Part shown: piece after piece, positions 48,497 to 60,200 of the stretch
Position numbering within the stretch: the stretch's first letter is position 1
Layout: each line of letters starts with the position of its first letter
Origin: Megalobrama amblycephala
Lineage: Eukaryota > Chordata > Actinopteri > Cypriniformes > Xenocyprididae
Length of the DNA stretch: 64,000 nt
NCBI RefSeq assembly: GCF_018812025.1
Contig: NC_063061.1
Coordinates: forward strand, 4,639,796 to 4,703,795
Direction of reading: 5' to 3'
Translations under genes and position numbers: made by a program
The notes under the pieces: model-generated
The model's database searches: none
What the model was told of the DNA's origin: nothing
Seen by the model: the letters and a program-made list of their open reading frames with translations, nothing else

Positions 48497-50257
48497 TAGG
48501 GGTGTGCAATATTGACAACAAAAAAAAGCATTTTCTGGGATTTTGTTGATCACAATATTTATTTTGCCCAGTGTGTTTTGTGCTGCTGCTTCTTTGGTCA
48601 GTTTAGGCCTGTCGTGGACAGCTGACTCCCAAAGCTTTTTGTGTTCTTCATGGTCAGTCACAGCAGTGACAGGAATGAACTCTTTCTTTAAGGGGTGACA
48701 TTTGTAACCTTGATTTGAATAATTTGAAAATTGATTTCCAGGGGCATTTTTTTACCTTTTATAAGGACAATTGTTTAGTTATGATGCTAACAATTTACAT
48801 ACCAATGGAATTTCACAATTCAATTACAATTCTTATACCACAACAACTAAAACAACTAATATAAAGTTCAAACATTTGTAAAGACAGGTAAAATAAGAAC
48901 AAATAAACAAAGTACAAATGTAACAGTAGCATTCATGTAAGAAATACTACAGAAATTAAATAAAGTAATAAATTACTGCATAAATAACACGGTACAGTCT
49001 TCACTACTTAAATTAAAAATTGAATGTAGATTAATCTTTATTAAAGCTACAAAAGTTATTCAGTTAAGAGCAGTGAGTGATTTTTCTCTTTGTCTTTTGT
49101 TCTTTGATTAAAATTGAAGTTTTGATTGTGTTTATAGTGTGCAATATAACGTGTTCATGTTTCGCGTGTAAAAACACAGTATTTTTCACATAATTTACTT
49201 ATCTGTATACCGCTGTTTCCACTGTCATAAAAACGGGCTGATGACTTCCTTGTTCTATGAAGTCCCTCCTTCAGAAATACGTAACGAGTTCTGATTGTGC
49301 CAGCGGTTCCTGTGTTGTGATTCGACAGCAGTTTAGCGCATCTTGCCCGGAAAGGTCACGCCTCTTACCATAACGTGGAGATGCACGCGCTCAGTGTTAT
49401 TGTAAACATGTCTTTAATTTTACCCTATCAATTTGAGCCGGAATCAGACCCGGTGATTGGACTGCGGGATGAAAATAACAGCGTTTCGACGACATGGCGA
49501 CAAACACACTCTACAAACGCAACTCTTGCTCTTCTCTGTGGGAGCGCAACAAGACCACGCCCCCTTTTTTGTGTATTCCTGTGGGCGGAGGTTAGTCAAA
49601 AAACTGTTTTAGTGACGTCATTAAAGAAGGAAGTAGAGGGATGTAGTCCAAACTGGCCGTTCGATGTAGGCGACTTCTGTTAAATAAAATATCTCGCTTG
49701 GCATTGAACTTTGAGCTTTAAAATTTTACAGATTTTATTTATACTCTAACAACAACATTACACACTAACTAAAGTTTGAAACATGGGATCACGAAGAACG
49801 GGACCTTTAACATTAATGACAGACAGCAGCAGGTTTATTAGGCTGCTGTCACTTTAAGACAGTACACGGATCTGACACATCCTATTTTCTTCCAACTCTT
49901 TGTTCATTTAAGACTTTTTAACTCCATTAAGATGGCGCTTATGATGATACTTTCCAAAAACAAGCATTTTGACTATTTTTTTTTTTATTATTTGTTCAAG
50001 CACAATAAGACACAAAAGAGAACTCAAATTGGTAGGCACTGTACAAGAAGTGTCTTTCTGTGATCGACAGACCGACAGCATGTCAGTACCGAATTGAGTT
50101 CTCTTTTGTGTCTTATTGTGCTTGAATGAATACATACAGTCAAAGCTTGCACCCTCAAAGCATGTTTTGTTTGTTTTTTGCAAAGTGAGTGACATACCCA
50201 ATAATGTCAGCTTTCAGTTACGATATTATCGTAGACAATACATATCGCACACCCCTA
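48497..50257. mobile_element. hAT element with perfect 8-bp target duplication, just upstream of shroom1 coding
   Basis: The termini are TAGGGGTGTGCAATATTGAC and CATATCGCACACCCCTA. The flanks are CTTCCGCC at 48489-48496 and CTTCCGCC at 50258-50265, identical. It is 1761 bp including a nested TTAA element (49112-49806). Near the right end an inverted pair (CAAGCACAATAAGACACAAA at 49997 and its complement ending 50124) can form a long stem. It ends about 200 bp before the shroom1 acceptor. Confidence 0.92.
49112..49806 (+). mobile_element. TTAA element nested in the hAT, with a short encoded frame
   Basis: TTAA (49108-49111 and 49807-49810) flanks it, and the right end CACGAAGAACGGGACCT is the typical terminus of this family. 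The hAT sequence continues across it as it does in the related copy at 42655-42710. A 102-codon frame from 49375 contains MSLILPYQFEPESDPVIGLR. The PYxFEP motif recalls the P2X7-type intracellular/DUF domain found in fish transposon-derived proteins (tentative). Confidence 0.65.
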
Positions 50258-50454
50258 CTTCCGCCATATTTACACCTGTGTGAGACTGTTGCTTACTTTG
50301 CTTAATGCTAGACAACATTTACCATTTTAGCAGTGCTGTAAAAACATTCCAAAACAGAGCCATAATAAAATGTAGAGGTGTGTATTGTGTCCAGTGTTTT
50401 TTCCCCCTAAATGGCAGTTTTACAAATGTTTTTTTTTCTTTTTTTTTCTCGCAG

Positions 50455-50540
50455 GTAATGCTAGATTCTTGTGGCTTCTGTTTTGTAACTATAGCGAGGA
50501 AATATTTCACCTCTGTCCATAATTCCACTTCATAGCCTAA
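50455..50540 (+). other. shroom1: shroom1 5' UTR part of the first coding exon
   Basis: A strong acceptor (T-rich tract, TTTCTCGCAG) at 50454 precedes GTAATGCTAGATTCTTG, followed by 86 bp to the shroom1 ATG. This implies at least one upstream non-coding exon. An ATG at 50458 opens a frame that stops (TAG) at 50533-50535, five bases before the main start. Confidence 0.7.
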
Positions 50541-52997
50541 ATGGATTCCTATCATTTCCACTTCGAGAGAATGAGTAACCTTGACCTACACCCTCTGAGT
50601 CTTCCGGTCAGTCGACTCTCACCAGCCAGATCCACTAGCAGTATTGATAAGTATACCCACCACCACGGCAAAGGGGACTCAGCCTATAGCTCATTCTCTG
50701 GTGGCTCCACGGTCCCTGATTACCCTTCTCCTTTTCTACTGGACGAACTCCAGTCGCAAAGCTTGCACTACTCCGATCTGAAATGCGTGAAAGCTAAATA
50801 TAGCCCAACCGGTCTTGATTCAGATTCCAAGAGCATGGACCACATTTACCGTTCCATGGAAACAGTTGCACAGCAGCATCACAGGAGCAGCGGTGACTTT
50901 TCTAACGTTGAAAATCCGTCAGTTCATATGCATCCATTACCACCACCCCCACCACCTCCTACGCGTCTAAACAGTTTTGTAGCAACCAGGAACCTTGAAA
51001 ACTCAAGGGCACGTCAGAGTCCAGAAGGACAACTTGCTGACATTTCTACTTCACAACAGACCAGTACTCCAGAGGTCTCTAGTGTCCGGACTGATGGTCG
51101 CACATTTTCACAGCTTAAAGATCACCTCAAGCAAGACCCAGGGGACAAGATTCTTGATCCACCAAAGCCTACAGAAGCTTTAAATAGATCACCCCTGCTA
51201 GCCTGTCAACCAGAGCACTTACAGCAGTCTTGGAGTGGCCATTCAGAAAATCAACGTAAGAGGTCTCATTCAGCTTACGGTGGACCTGTTTCTGAGCATC
51301 AGTGTTTCGTCAGCTCCTGCCATATGCCACAGAACATGATCAGTGGGAGTATTCAGCACAAAGGACAATTTTATTTTGTTACTGGTGTCTTCAAGTCCTC
51401 CGAGCCCAGTGTCACGCAAGGTGTTGATGACAGTGCATGCATGGAAACCTCTAGTGAGTGGTCATATAAAGCTCAACGTAGAAGGCAGAGCTGTCCTGAT
51501 GGTCCGAGTGGTAAGCTGTTTTTTCAAGAGGAACACAAATTCAGCATTCAGAATGAAGTTGTGGAGCATCCCAATAACAAGGCAATAAAGTCCGAGCAGA
51601 CTTCTGAAGGTGTAGAGGACCAGAGGGTCATGAGTAGAGAAACTGGAAGGCATCACTCCAGCAGCCACCCTATCTTCTACTGTGGTCCTGAGGACAATTC
51701 AGTTGGTACAATAATGACCCCTGCTCTAATTAAGGAAGACCATTCCAGTCATCCCAAGAAAGAAGAAGAGATGACTAGAGTTTCAAAATGGCCCCAACTG
51801 AATATTCCAAATGACAAGATCAGCAAGGAGACTACCCCACTTTTGTATCACCTCACAGGAGCGAACAGGGCAACATATACCGGCAAGTTCAAAAACAATA
51901 ATGATTGTGGTACAGTGATCAAGAATCCGGACTCTGTCAAAGATAAACAGAAAGTTGAAAACAATGGGCAAACCTCTCCCAGCAGCGAATATCGGCAGAG
52001 TGAAATGCCTAAAGAACAACCAAATCAATTCTTCTACCCATGTAGTACGTTAGATGACTCCTACAAAAAGTATTACAAGGAGAAACTGAAAGATGCCCAA
52101 TCCAAGGTTTTGAGGGAGACTTCTTTTAAAAGGAGAGATTTGCAACTTTCTCGTCCACACAGGATCAAGCAACAGACAGACAAAACTCTTGCTGTTGTAC
52201 CTGCTGGTTCTCCATCACTAGCTATACAGTCCAACTTGGACAGTCCCACCCCGCAACTACACAACCATCAAGCAGCAGACAAGGAGGACATGAAAGAGCT
52301 TGGTCAGGAGATTGAGAAGATGACAGTTGAAAAAGAAACCGAGAAGCCACAGAATGTTGCTCAACCACAGGTGCCTCGGTTAGGGTGTAGGAAGCGTTTG
52401 ACAGCAGATCAGAAAAAGCTGTCTCGCTCTGAGCCTGAGAAGCTGCACCAGCTGGCAGATGGACCTGCTCATATGACCTGCCGCTCTCTTGGCAATGAAT
52501 CTGAAGGTCTTCTCTTAGAGGGTGATCACGGTCTAGTGGCTTCTAGGCGGAAGATGTTTGAAACACGGGGCCGTGCTATGTCTGCCTCCAACTTCTCAAA
52601 ATCAACTCTGAAGCACCTTCAGCATAAAGCCTTGGTAGCATACATGGAACGTAAAACTGGTCAGAAGGTAGCTGAGCCCCAGTGTCCAGTTCCACAAGTT
52701 CCCAGCCACAGAAATTCAACTGCAGAGAGGCAGTCTGAGTCGAGCTCCAGACGCAATTCTGGTTCCAAGAAGCTCCACAGGCCTCTCTCTGCAGGGCAGA
52801 TTCTTGACTCCGTGTCAAGTTCTGTTAAATACACCCAGTTCATCACTGCCCAGCCCAGCCATCACTCAAGGCAGTCCAGCTGGAGAGAGGAGTCCTCTAC
52901 CGCAGGGAATTCAGCCTCCATGGAGAGTCTCCTGGACCAGCCTGAACAACCCAAGTTCTTACGGACTCGCAGCACCTCCACTCCCCATGCTTTCCAG
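50541..52997 (+). CDS. shroom1: shroom1 first coding exon (819 codons)
   Basis: The ATG at 50541 follows an in-frame stop-containing leader, and a second ATG at codon 11 has a better -3 base. The donor is TTCCAG|gtacct; the frame beyond it (VPL then stop) is intron. The exon holds the Shroom1-specific N-terminal motifs, the proline run that could bind Ena/VASP or profilin (inference), the RETSFKRRDL block at the place of the ASD1-type actin-binding region, and a Ser/Arg-rich end (RTRSTSTPH). A very long central exon is the usual Shroom gene layout. Confidence 0.93.
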
Positions 52998-54167
52998 GTA
53001 CCTTTATAAAAATTTATAAAACAAAATTACAGTTTTACTTTACTTTAATTCCAGTTAAGTTTTTTAGTATTCACCACTAATGTTTTGTTTTTCATATTGC
53101 TGTATTTGTATCTATTATTTTTGTTCGGTAGGTTCGGAAACATCCAGATGAGTTCTCAGCCATTCATAACATTGCTATTTCAAGGTGAGCTGCTATTACT
53201 CTTATTGCTAATTACAACCCTCTACGCACACCTTGGCAGTAGAATCGCCATTGAATTTTTTTTGTTTACTTGCCAGACTGATATACTATTTTATATACAG
53301 TATATATGTATTAAAAGACAATAATACTACTACTAATTGTACTACTAATAACATTATGCAATACATTAGGGATTGATTAAGCTGCTGGGTTCATGAATAA
53401 TAATCATGTTGTCTTCACGTGACATGTCATTCGCTTGAAGTGATTTGCTGAAATCAAAACGGGAACGGTAGTAGATGAGCGCCAGCCAATGAGATTGCCG
53501 GTTGCGCATTAGTTCCGCCCACTACCGGAGAAACCGGCATCTCCTCTGCATGTTCTTAAAAGCTGAATAATTCCAAATGAATGTTATTTTGACAGGAAAA
53601 TACAACAAAAAATATTGTTCACATGTAGCGCGTCGATTCTGTGTGGTATGTAAGACTCTTGCGCCAATGTTGTCAAGTCTGCGGTTTTCCCATGGAATTT
53701 GGCTACTTTAACACTGTTGCCGCTGGTTGTTTTTCATGTCCACGGGTTGAAGCGACCTTCAGTAACATGATATTTAGCCCCTGGAATGCAAAATTTACCA
53801 GGGGAACACCGCCAAAAAAAACGCGTATTTCCCCCCGGAACGCGATTTTTACCGGGGTACCCCCTGAAACGTGATTAGGCTAGTTTTGAGTAGCAATTGG
53901 GCGTTTTGTCGTGAGAACCTGGCAACCCTGTCTTGCTCTCTCTTTGAGAAACACAATGGTCTCAGCAAAGCGATTGCGAGTCGTGTGCCTTCACACTAGA
54001 ATTTGCGGTACCTGTATTTGACATACCGTAAATTGTATCGCAAATTCATACCGCATCCATTGAGCTGACTTGAAATAGTACAGATCGCTTGACAGAGAGC
54101 GAAACTCTTGAGTGCTTAGTCAGAGTGTTCAGCAAGTGAAAATATGTCTATGCTAAACTTATACTTT

Positions 54168-54205
<38 letters not shown>

Positions 54206-57200
54206 CGAGTAAAATCTAAGAATTTATTAGCCAATGGTGAAGAGTGAACCCAGAGTGAAGATTAAGTTGCATATGCATGTGATTTACTCACATTGTAGAG
54301 GGTAACAAGTCGGATAACAGAGATTAGAACGTCTATCCTGTATTCATTATTACCACAGTTTGAACAGGATTAAGTTTGACTACATATGTAAACATTTTGG
54401 TGCCTAATTTTATTGAACAAAAACATTATTTTTCAGTGTTCAAAGAAAAGTAGAGGAAGATACAGTAGTGCATCATAGTCGTACATCTTCTGTCCATGAT
54501 GAGCGGCGGACACAAATCAGAGCTTCCAGAGGGAAATCTATGGAGGAACTTGGTGTGTCCGTTGTCACGAGACCTGAAGTTCTCAGCAAAAGTTCAGAGC
54601 AGCTTGACCAACTTCAGGGCAAGCAGGCCATGCCCGGTGCAGAGAAGAGAACTGTGTCATTTCTTGCTGAAGGAAGGCACACACAGAAGAAGATTCTCAA
54701 TGCTGGAGAACATGCGGATAACTCTCAGGCTGGCCCTGAGAACCTTCTCTTAACCAGTTCTGTAAAGCATTTATCCTCCAATGATGATGAAATCCATAAA
54801 GCTTCACACAATGGATGTAAACATAAAGTTCTGTCTGTGCCTGGTCATTCCACTGAACCTGGGGGAATCAAGCTGGAAGTCAGGTATATCTAAATCCAAA
54901 TATGCTGTAAATGCACTTATTTGTGGTACTTGCCAAGGCAAGTCTCTGCAAGGAGTTACTTTTGCTTATACTTGGTTAGCAGTTTACAGTCCTCATGAAA
55001 TCAAAATTGACCATTTTACTTTGCTAGTGCACATTGCTAGTCTTGTGGTGAACAATTCCTCCATGCAAGTCAGTTCACAAAAAAGTTAATGTTAATATGG
55101 GTTAATGTTCTTATTTGCACATTTGCATGTCAGTAACCATTAACATTGCACAGACACAACATAAACCTGTTTAAATAACCGCTTGTTTGACTCTTGTGCA
55201 TCAGAGATCATCATAAGTATGGAGAAACTGGTGTTTAGAGTAGCATGCAGTGCATGAAAGTTTCTGTGACAAAGTGCATGAATATTTAATGAGGCAAACT
55301 GCATCTGCATCTTTCACACTAAACTTTGAGTAATAGCTTTAACAGAGCAGGGTTTTGAGGGGGAGGGGAGGTTAACCATTTTGATTTAAGGATTACAAGT
55401 GCACATGAATTAAATAATAATAATGTGCACAGATAAATTATTTATAATTAACACTGCAACATTCTGTAAAAAAAAAATAAGAATTGTCCATTTTGATTTC
55501 ACGGTGACTTTAAAATCTAGTTATCACGTTCATTTCTTTGTGTGGCTGTATTGAATGTATATTTTAATTTACGTTTATTTTGATATATTACAGCAAGGAG
55601 CAGGAGGTTAAGAGTGAAACATCTGTCTCTAGTCAAGAGTTTTCTCTCAGTCATGGAGTCAGAACAGATCCTAGTCAATGGATCTCGACTTCTGAGACTT
55701 CTGAAACGCCAACGTTTGCTGAACCCCAAAATGCACCACCTGCCCCATATGGTAAGAATGAAATCTTACCCAACACAACACTACCTGGCCTTCAAGAGTC
55801 CAGCCTGGCACTTAATAGAGAACAAGACCCAAATATAAAGAAGGAAGACGGCCCTCTTGTGACTGAAATCAGGGTGCCAGAAGGGAACGGCCCATTGGAC
55901 AAACTGAAGTGGGAGGTGCTGGTTCAGGAAGTGGTCTCAGCTGACCAATCATTAGCTCGCACTCTTTACCCTATAACCAATAGGAAGACAGCACTCATGC
56001 TGATGGAGCAGCTGTTATCTGAAGATAATCTTCTAATGGAGGAACACTATAAGAAAAAACAGGAGCAGAAGGTTAATAACCCAGAAACAGCTGCACACAG
56101 GTGACTACTGCATATCAAATTCATCCGTAACACTTTACTTAAAGCCTTTATGTATAATGCATTATTCATGATGTACATCATAATGCATTATATATTTTTT
56201 ATAAATAAATGTAATCAAAGTTAAAATGCATTTCTCAGAACATTGAAAGAAAAATGTCGGCACTAACTATTGGGTATAAATTGATAGAGAAGGCAATCTC
56301 AACAAGCTGATTGAAATAAATCATCCAAGATAGTTTATGGTGGTGTTTTATTTTGCACTGCTGAAAACAGTTTAGGACTATTTTACCCAATATTTTTAAT
56401 ATGAATTTAAATGCTTATCTTAGCAACATGCTAATGTAAAATTGTAACCAACAGCAATTCAAGGGTGTGTTCATACTTGGCAGGTTTGGTTCCCTATAAA
56501 GAGCAGAATGCTCAAGCTTGCTTCGCGATGTTGCCCACTATAGTTTGGTGCAAGCATCAAAACTGTGTCTCTTTGCAGCAGATCATCGTTTGTGTGTAAC
56601 GGAGGAATTCCTGCCATTGTTTTGATATTTTCAAAGCTCTTTGTTAGTTCTGAGCTTGTAAAAATACCATCAGATGTACACACACAGAACGAGCGGATTT
56701 AGTCCAGAATTGTTTTGGATGTTGAGTAAGTTCTGTTGCAAAATAGACTTAAATCTTTTTTTTTTTGTATCTTTAGGTTCGGTGTTAAAAATGATAGCGT
56801 GAATCAGTGTTAATTTCATTGAAATAATTTTCATCATTTTCGTCAACAATATTTTTCCTGGTGAAAACAAGACTCTGGGCCCTATCATACACCCAGTGCA
56901 ATGAGGCGCCAGGCAAGTGTTTTTTGCTAGTCAGACGCATTTTCACGTCATGTGCCACGTTGTTTAAATAGCAAATACATTTGCACCTGTCTGTTCGCCC
57001 ATGGGCATGCTGGTCTGAAAACAAGGTGCATTGTTGGCGTGTTGCTATTTTAAGGAAAATGAAATAGACTGCGCCATTGACCAACAAAAACCTGGTCTAA
57101 AGTCAATGGCACAATATTTTTTTGTTATTCAAAGAGCGCATTAGTAATATACGCCTATATGCGGGTGCACAACACACGTACACTCTGCTTGTTACACACA

Positions 57201-60200
57201 CTGGGACGCGCAGCAGTACACAAACATGCCAAATATTAAAAATAAAAGAATTACAATGTAAATCAGATGTTTCAGTATATTGGATCCGTGCATTCGGCCT
57301 TAAAGTGACAGCAGCCTAATAAACCTGCTGCTGTCCGTCGTTAATGTTAATCAAACAACAAAAGAACAAGAAAATCACTTAATGTTCTTGACTAAATTAC
57401 TTTAATAGTTTTTAATAAGGATTAATCTATATTTAACTTATACAAATAAATATGTCTGCTTGAAAGAATGAAGAATGTTTTATGCAAGAAGAATGCATAT
57501 ATAATTAATTAAATAGATGACCGTGATCTTGTTTCTTTGTGGGAAGTGGCTTTATTTAATTTTAAGATAAATAAAGACATATGTCACAGCAGTTAAATCT
57601 GCATGTATTGCATTTTTTTAACCTTAATATCAACAGGTTAATAGATGTTTTCTCCAGGAGTTTATAATGAGTTTGGACATTTTAGAGAAATGCCTAATTG
57701 ATGCATTACAGTTTAACTAAACGCATTCGATTTTAGTCAACTAAATCTACTGTAGATTTACTAAAACAACCAGATGACTAAAACTAAATTCAAGATTTGC
57801 TGTCAAAATTAAGACTGGTTTAAAGGTGCCATCGAATGAGAAATTGAATTTACCTCGGCATAGTTGAATAACAAAAGTTCAGTACATGGAAATGACATAC
57901 AGTGAGTCTCAAACTCCATTGTTTCCTCCTTCTTATGTAAATCTCATTTGTTTAAAAGACCTCCGGAGAACAGGCAAATCTCAACATAACACCAACTGTT
58001 ATGTAACAGTCGGGATCATTAATATGTACGCCCCCAATATTTGCATATGCCAGCTCATGTTCAAGGCATTAGACAAGGGCAGCCAGTATTAACGTCTGGA
58101 TCTGCACAGCTGAATCATCAGACTAGGTAAGCAAGCAAGAACAATAGCGAAAAATGGCAGATGGAGCAATAATAACTGACATGATCCATGATATCATGAT
58201 ATTTTTAGTGATATTTGTAAATTGTCTTTCTAAATGTTTCGTTAGCATGTTGCTAATGTACTGTTAAATGTAGTTAAAGTTACCATCGTTTCTTACTGTA
58301 TTCACAGAGACAAGAGCCGTCGCTATTTTCATTATTAAACACCTGCAGTCTGTATAATTCATAAACAACTTCATTCTTTATAAATCTCTCCAACAGTGTA
58401 GCATTAGCCGTTAGCCACGGAGCACTATCAAACTCATTCAGAATCAAATGTAAACATCCAAATAAATACTATACTCACATGATCCGACACATGCATGCAG
58501 TATCCATGACGAACATTTGGTAAAGATCCATTTGAGGGTTATATTAGCTGTGTGAAATTTGTAAATGCACTGTATAAGAGTCGAGAGCTCGAGGGGCGGG
58601 GGAGCATGAGGATTTAAAGGGGCCGCACATGCTGAATCAGTGCATAGTTAATGATGCTTCAAAATAGGCAGTTAAAAAAATGAATTAAAAAAAAATCTAT
58701 GGGGTATTTTGAGCTGAAACTTCACAGACACATTCAGGAGACACCTTAGACTTATATTACATCTTGTAAAAACTGGTTCTAGGGCACCTTTAAATGTTAA
58801 GCGAACCAGGACTGTGTATAATTTTCTTTTTTGGTCCTGATCAAAAGAATCAAGAAAACCGAACTAAAAGTGTGAACACACCCTGAGTCTCCTGTGAGCT
58901 TCACATGAGGAATGTTATTTGTGTGTCTATGTACAGAATTTCATAACAACCACATTTGCCAAGTCAAATTGGCTCATTATGCATTGGAACAGAACAAATT
59001 TTTAGCCTGATACAAAGTACTCCGTGTTCCACTCAAATCAAATATTAAAAAGGCTAGACTTTCATTTGTATTTTCACGGTATGTTTGTTTTTGTTTCTGA
59101 AGCACTGCGATGCCAGTTTGTGACAAACCGCCGAACCTTCCGTCATCTGTGAACAATGAGTCTGTTCTCTCAAACCAAAGAGAAGAACTGTGCAGCGCAG
59201 AAATGGATATCACCGACAAGAAGGTACTGAAAGTATTATAATGCTGTTGTTCCATGTCTTATTTTCCCACAGATATCAATGTGCCAAACAATCTGTTGAC
59301 TTTGCCAGTAACGCTGTGCAAGATCCAGGTGCAAACTTGAGACATGCAGCTCTGTTTTTAGAAACGGCAGTGGCTTCCTCTGACCTCAATTGAACACTGT
59401 GTTTTATGAGTTACACTCATCAGTACAGAGTCTACAGGCTCTTGAAAAGTTTGATTTCAGTCAGACAAAAGCAGCAATGCATCTTTTTTTAAGATGAAAA
59501 TGTCTTGGTCAAGTAACTGGATTAACAAACTTAGTTAAGGTGATTGTAACCTGGCTTCATCCAGACAATCAGACTACAGCGGTGTGCACATGCTCTGAAA
59601 AGGAGCTGATGCGTGATATGTTTTTAAGCCCTCAAATATTTGATTTAGCATTTACATTATGTGTACAGACAAATAAAGACTGTAGATCTACTACTCAAAA
59701 AAACTAAGAAGTCATTAGCCTAGGGATTCACATATTCTCTCCACGTTGATATTATAATAATGTAGAATAATGAATAATGTAGAAATCTGTTTGTATATTG
59801 TGATGGACCATTTTATGCAGATAAATCCAAAGGGTTCACAGCCTTTTTTCCTGCCACAATACATTTGAACACAAACAACACTTTACAATAAGATGCCATT
59901 TATGAAAATGAATTCTAAAACATTTAATAATCTTAGTTAAAGCGGTCATGACATGAGAACATATTTTTACCATTAAAACATCCTGCAAGTTTCACAGCTT
60001 AAAGGGTTAGTTCACCCAAAAATGAAATTTCTGTCATTAATTACTGACCCTCATGTCGTTCCACACCCGTAAGACCTTCGTTCATATTCAGAACACAAAT
60101 TAAGATATTTTTGATAAAATCCAATGGCTCAGTGAGGCCTGCATTGACAGCAAGATAATTAACACTTTCAGATGCCCAGAAAGCTACTAAAGACATATTT

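Larger units (their letters stand above)
56462..58884. mobile_element. large inverted-repeat element hosting other insertions
   Basis: AGGGTGTGTTCATACTTGGC at the left and TAAAAGTGTGAACACACCCT at the right are imperfect inverted termini, continued by GGTTTGGTTC near the left end and GCGAACCAGGAC near the right. Between them are pieces of at least three other families (56800-56880, 56880-57330, 57715-57800) and the complete TTAA MITE at 57824-58789. Confidence 0.65.

Noticed and set aside
50305..50535. A 76-codon frame ending just before the shroom1 start
   Set aside because: Its first half lies upstream of the splice acceptor and would be intron. Only the part after 50455 could be translated, as an upstream frame.
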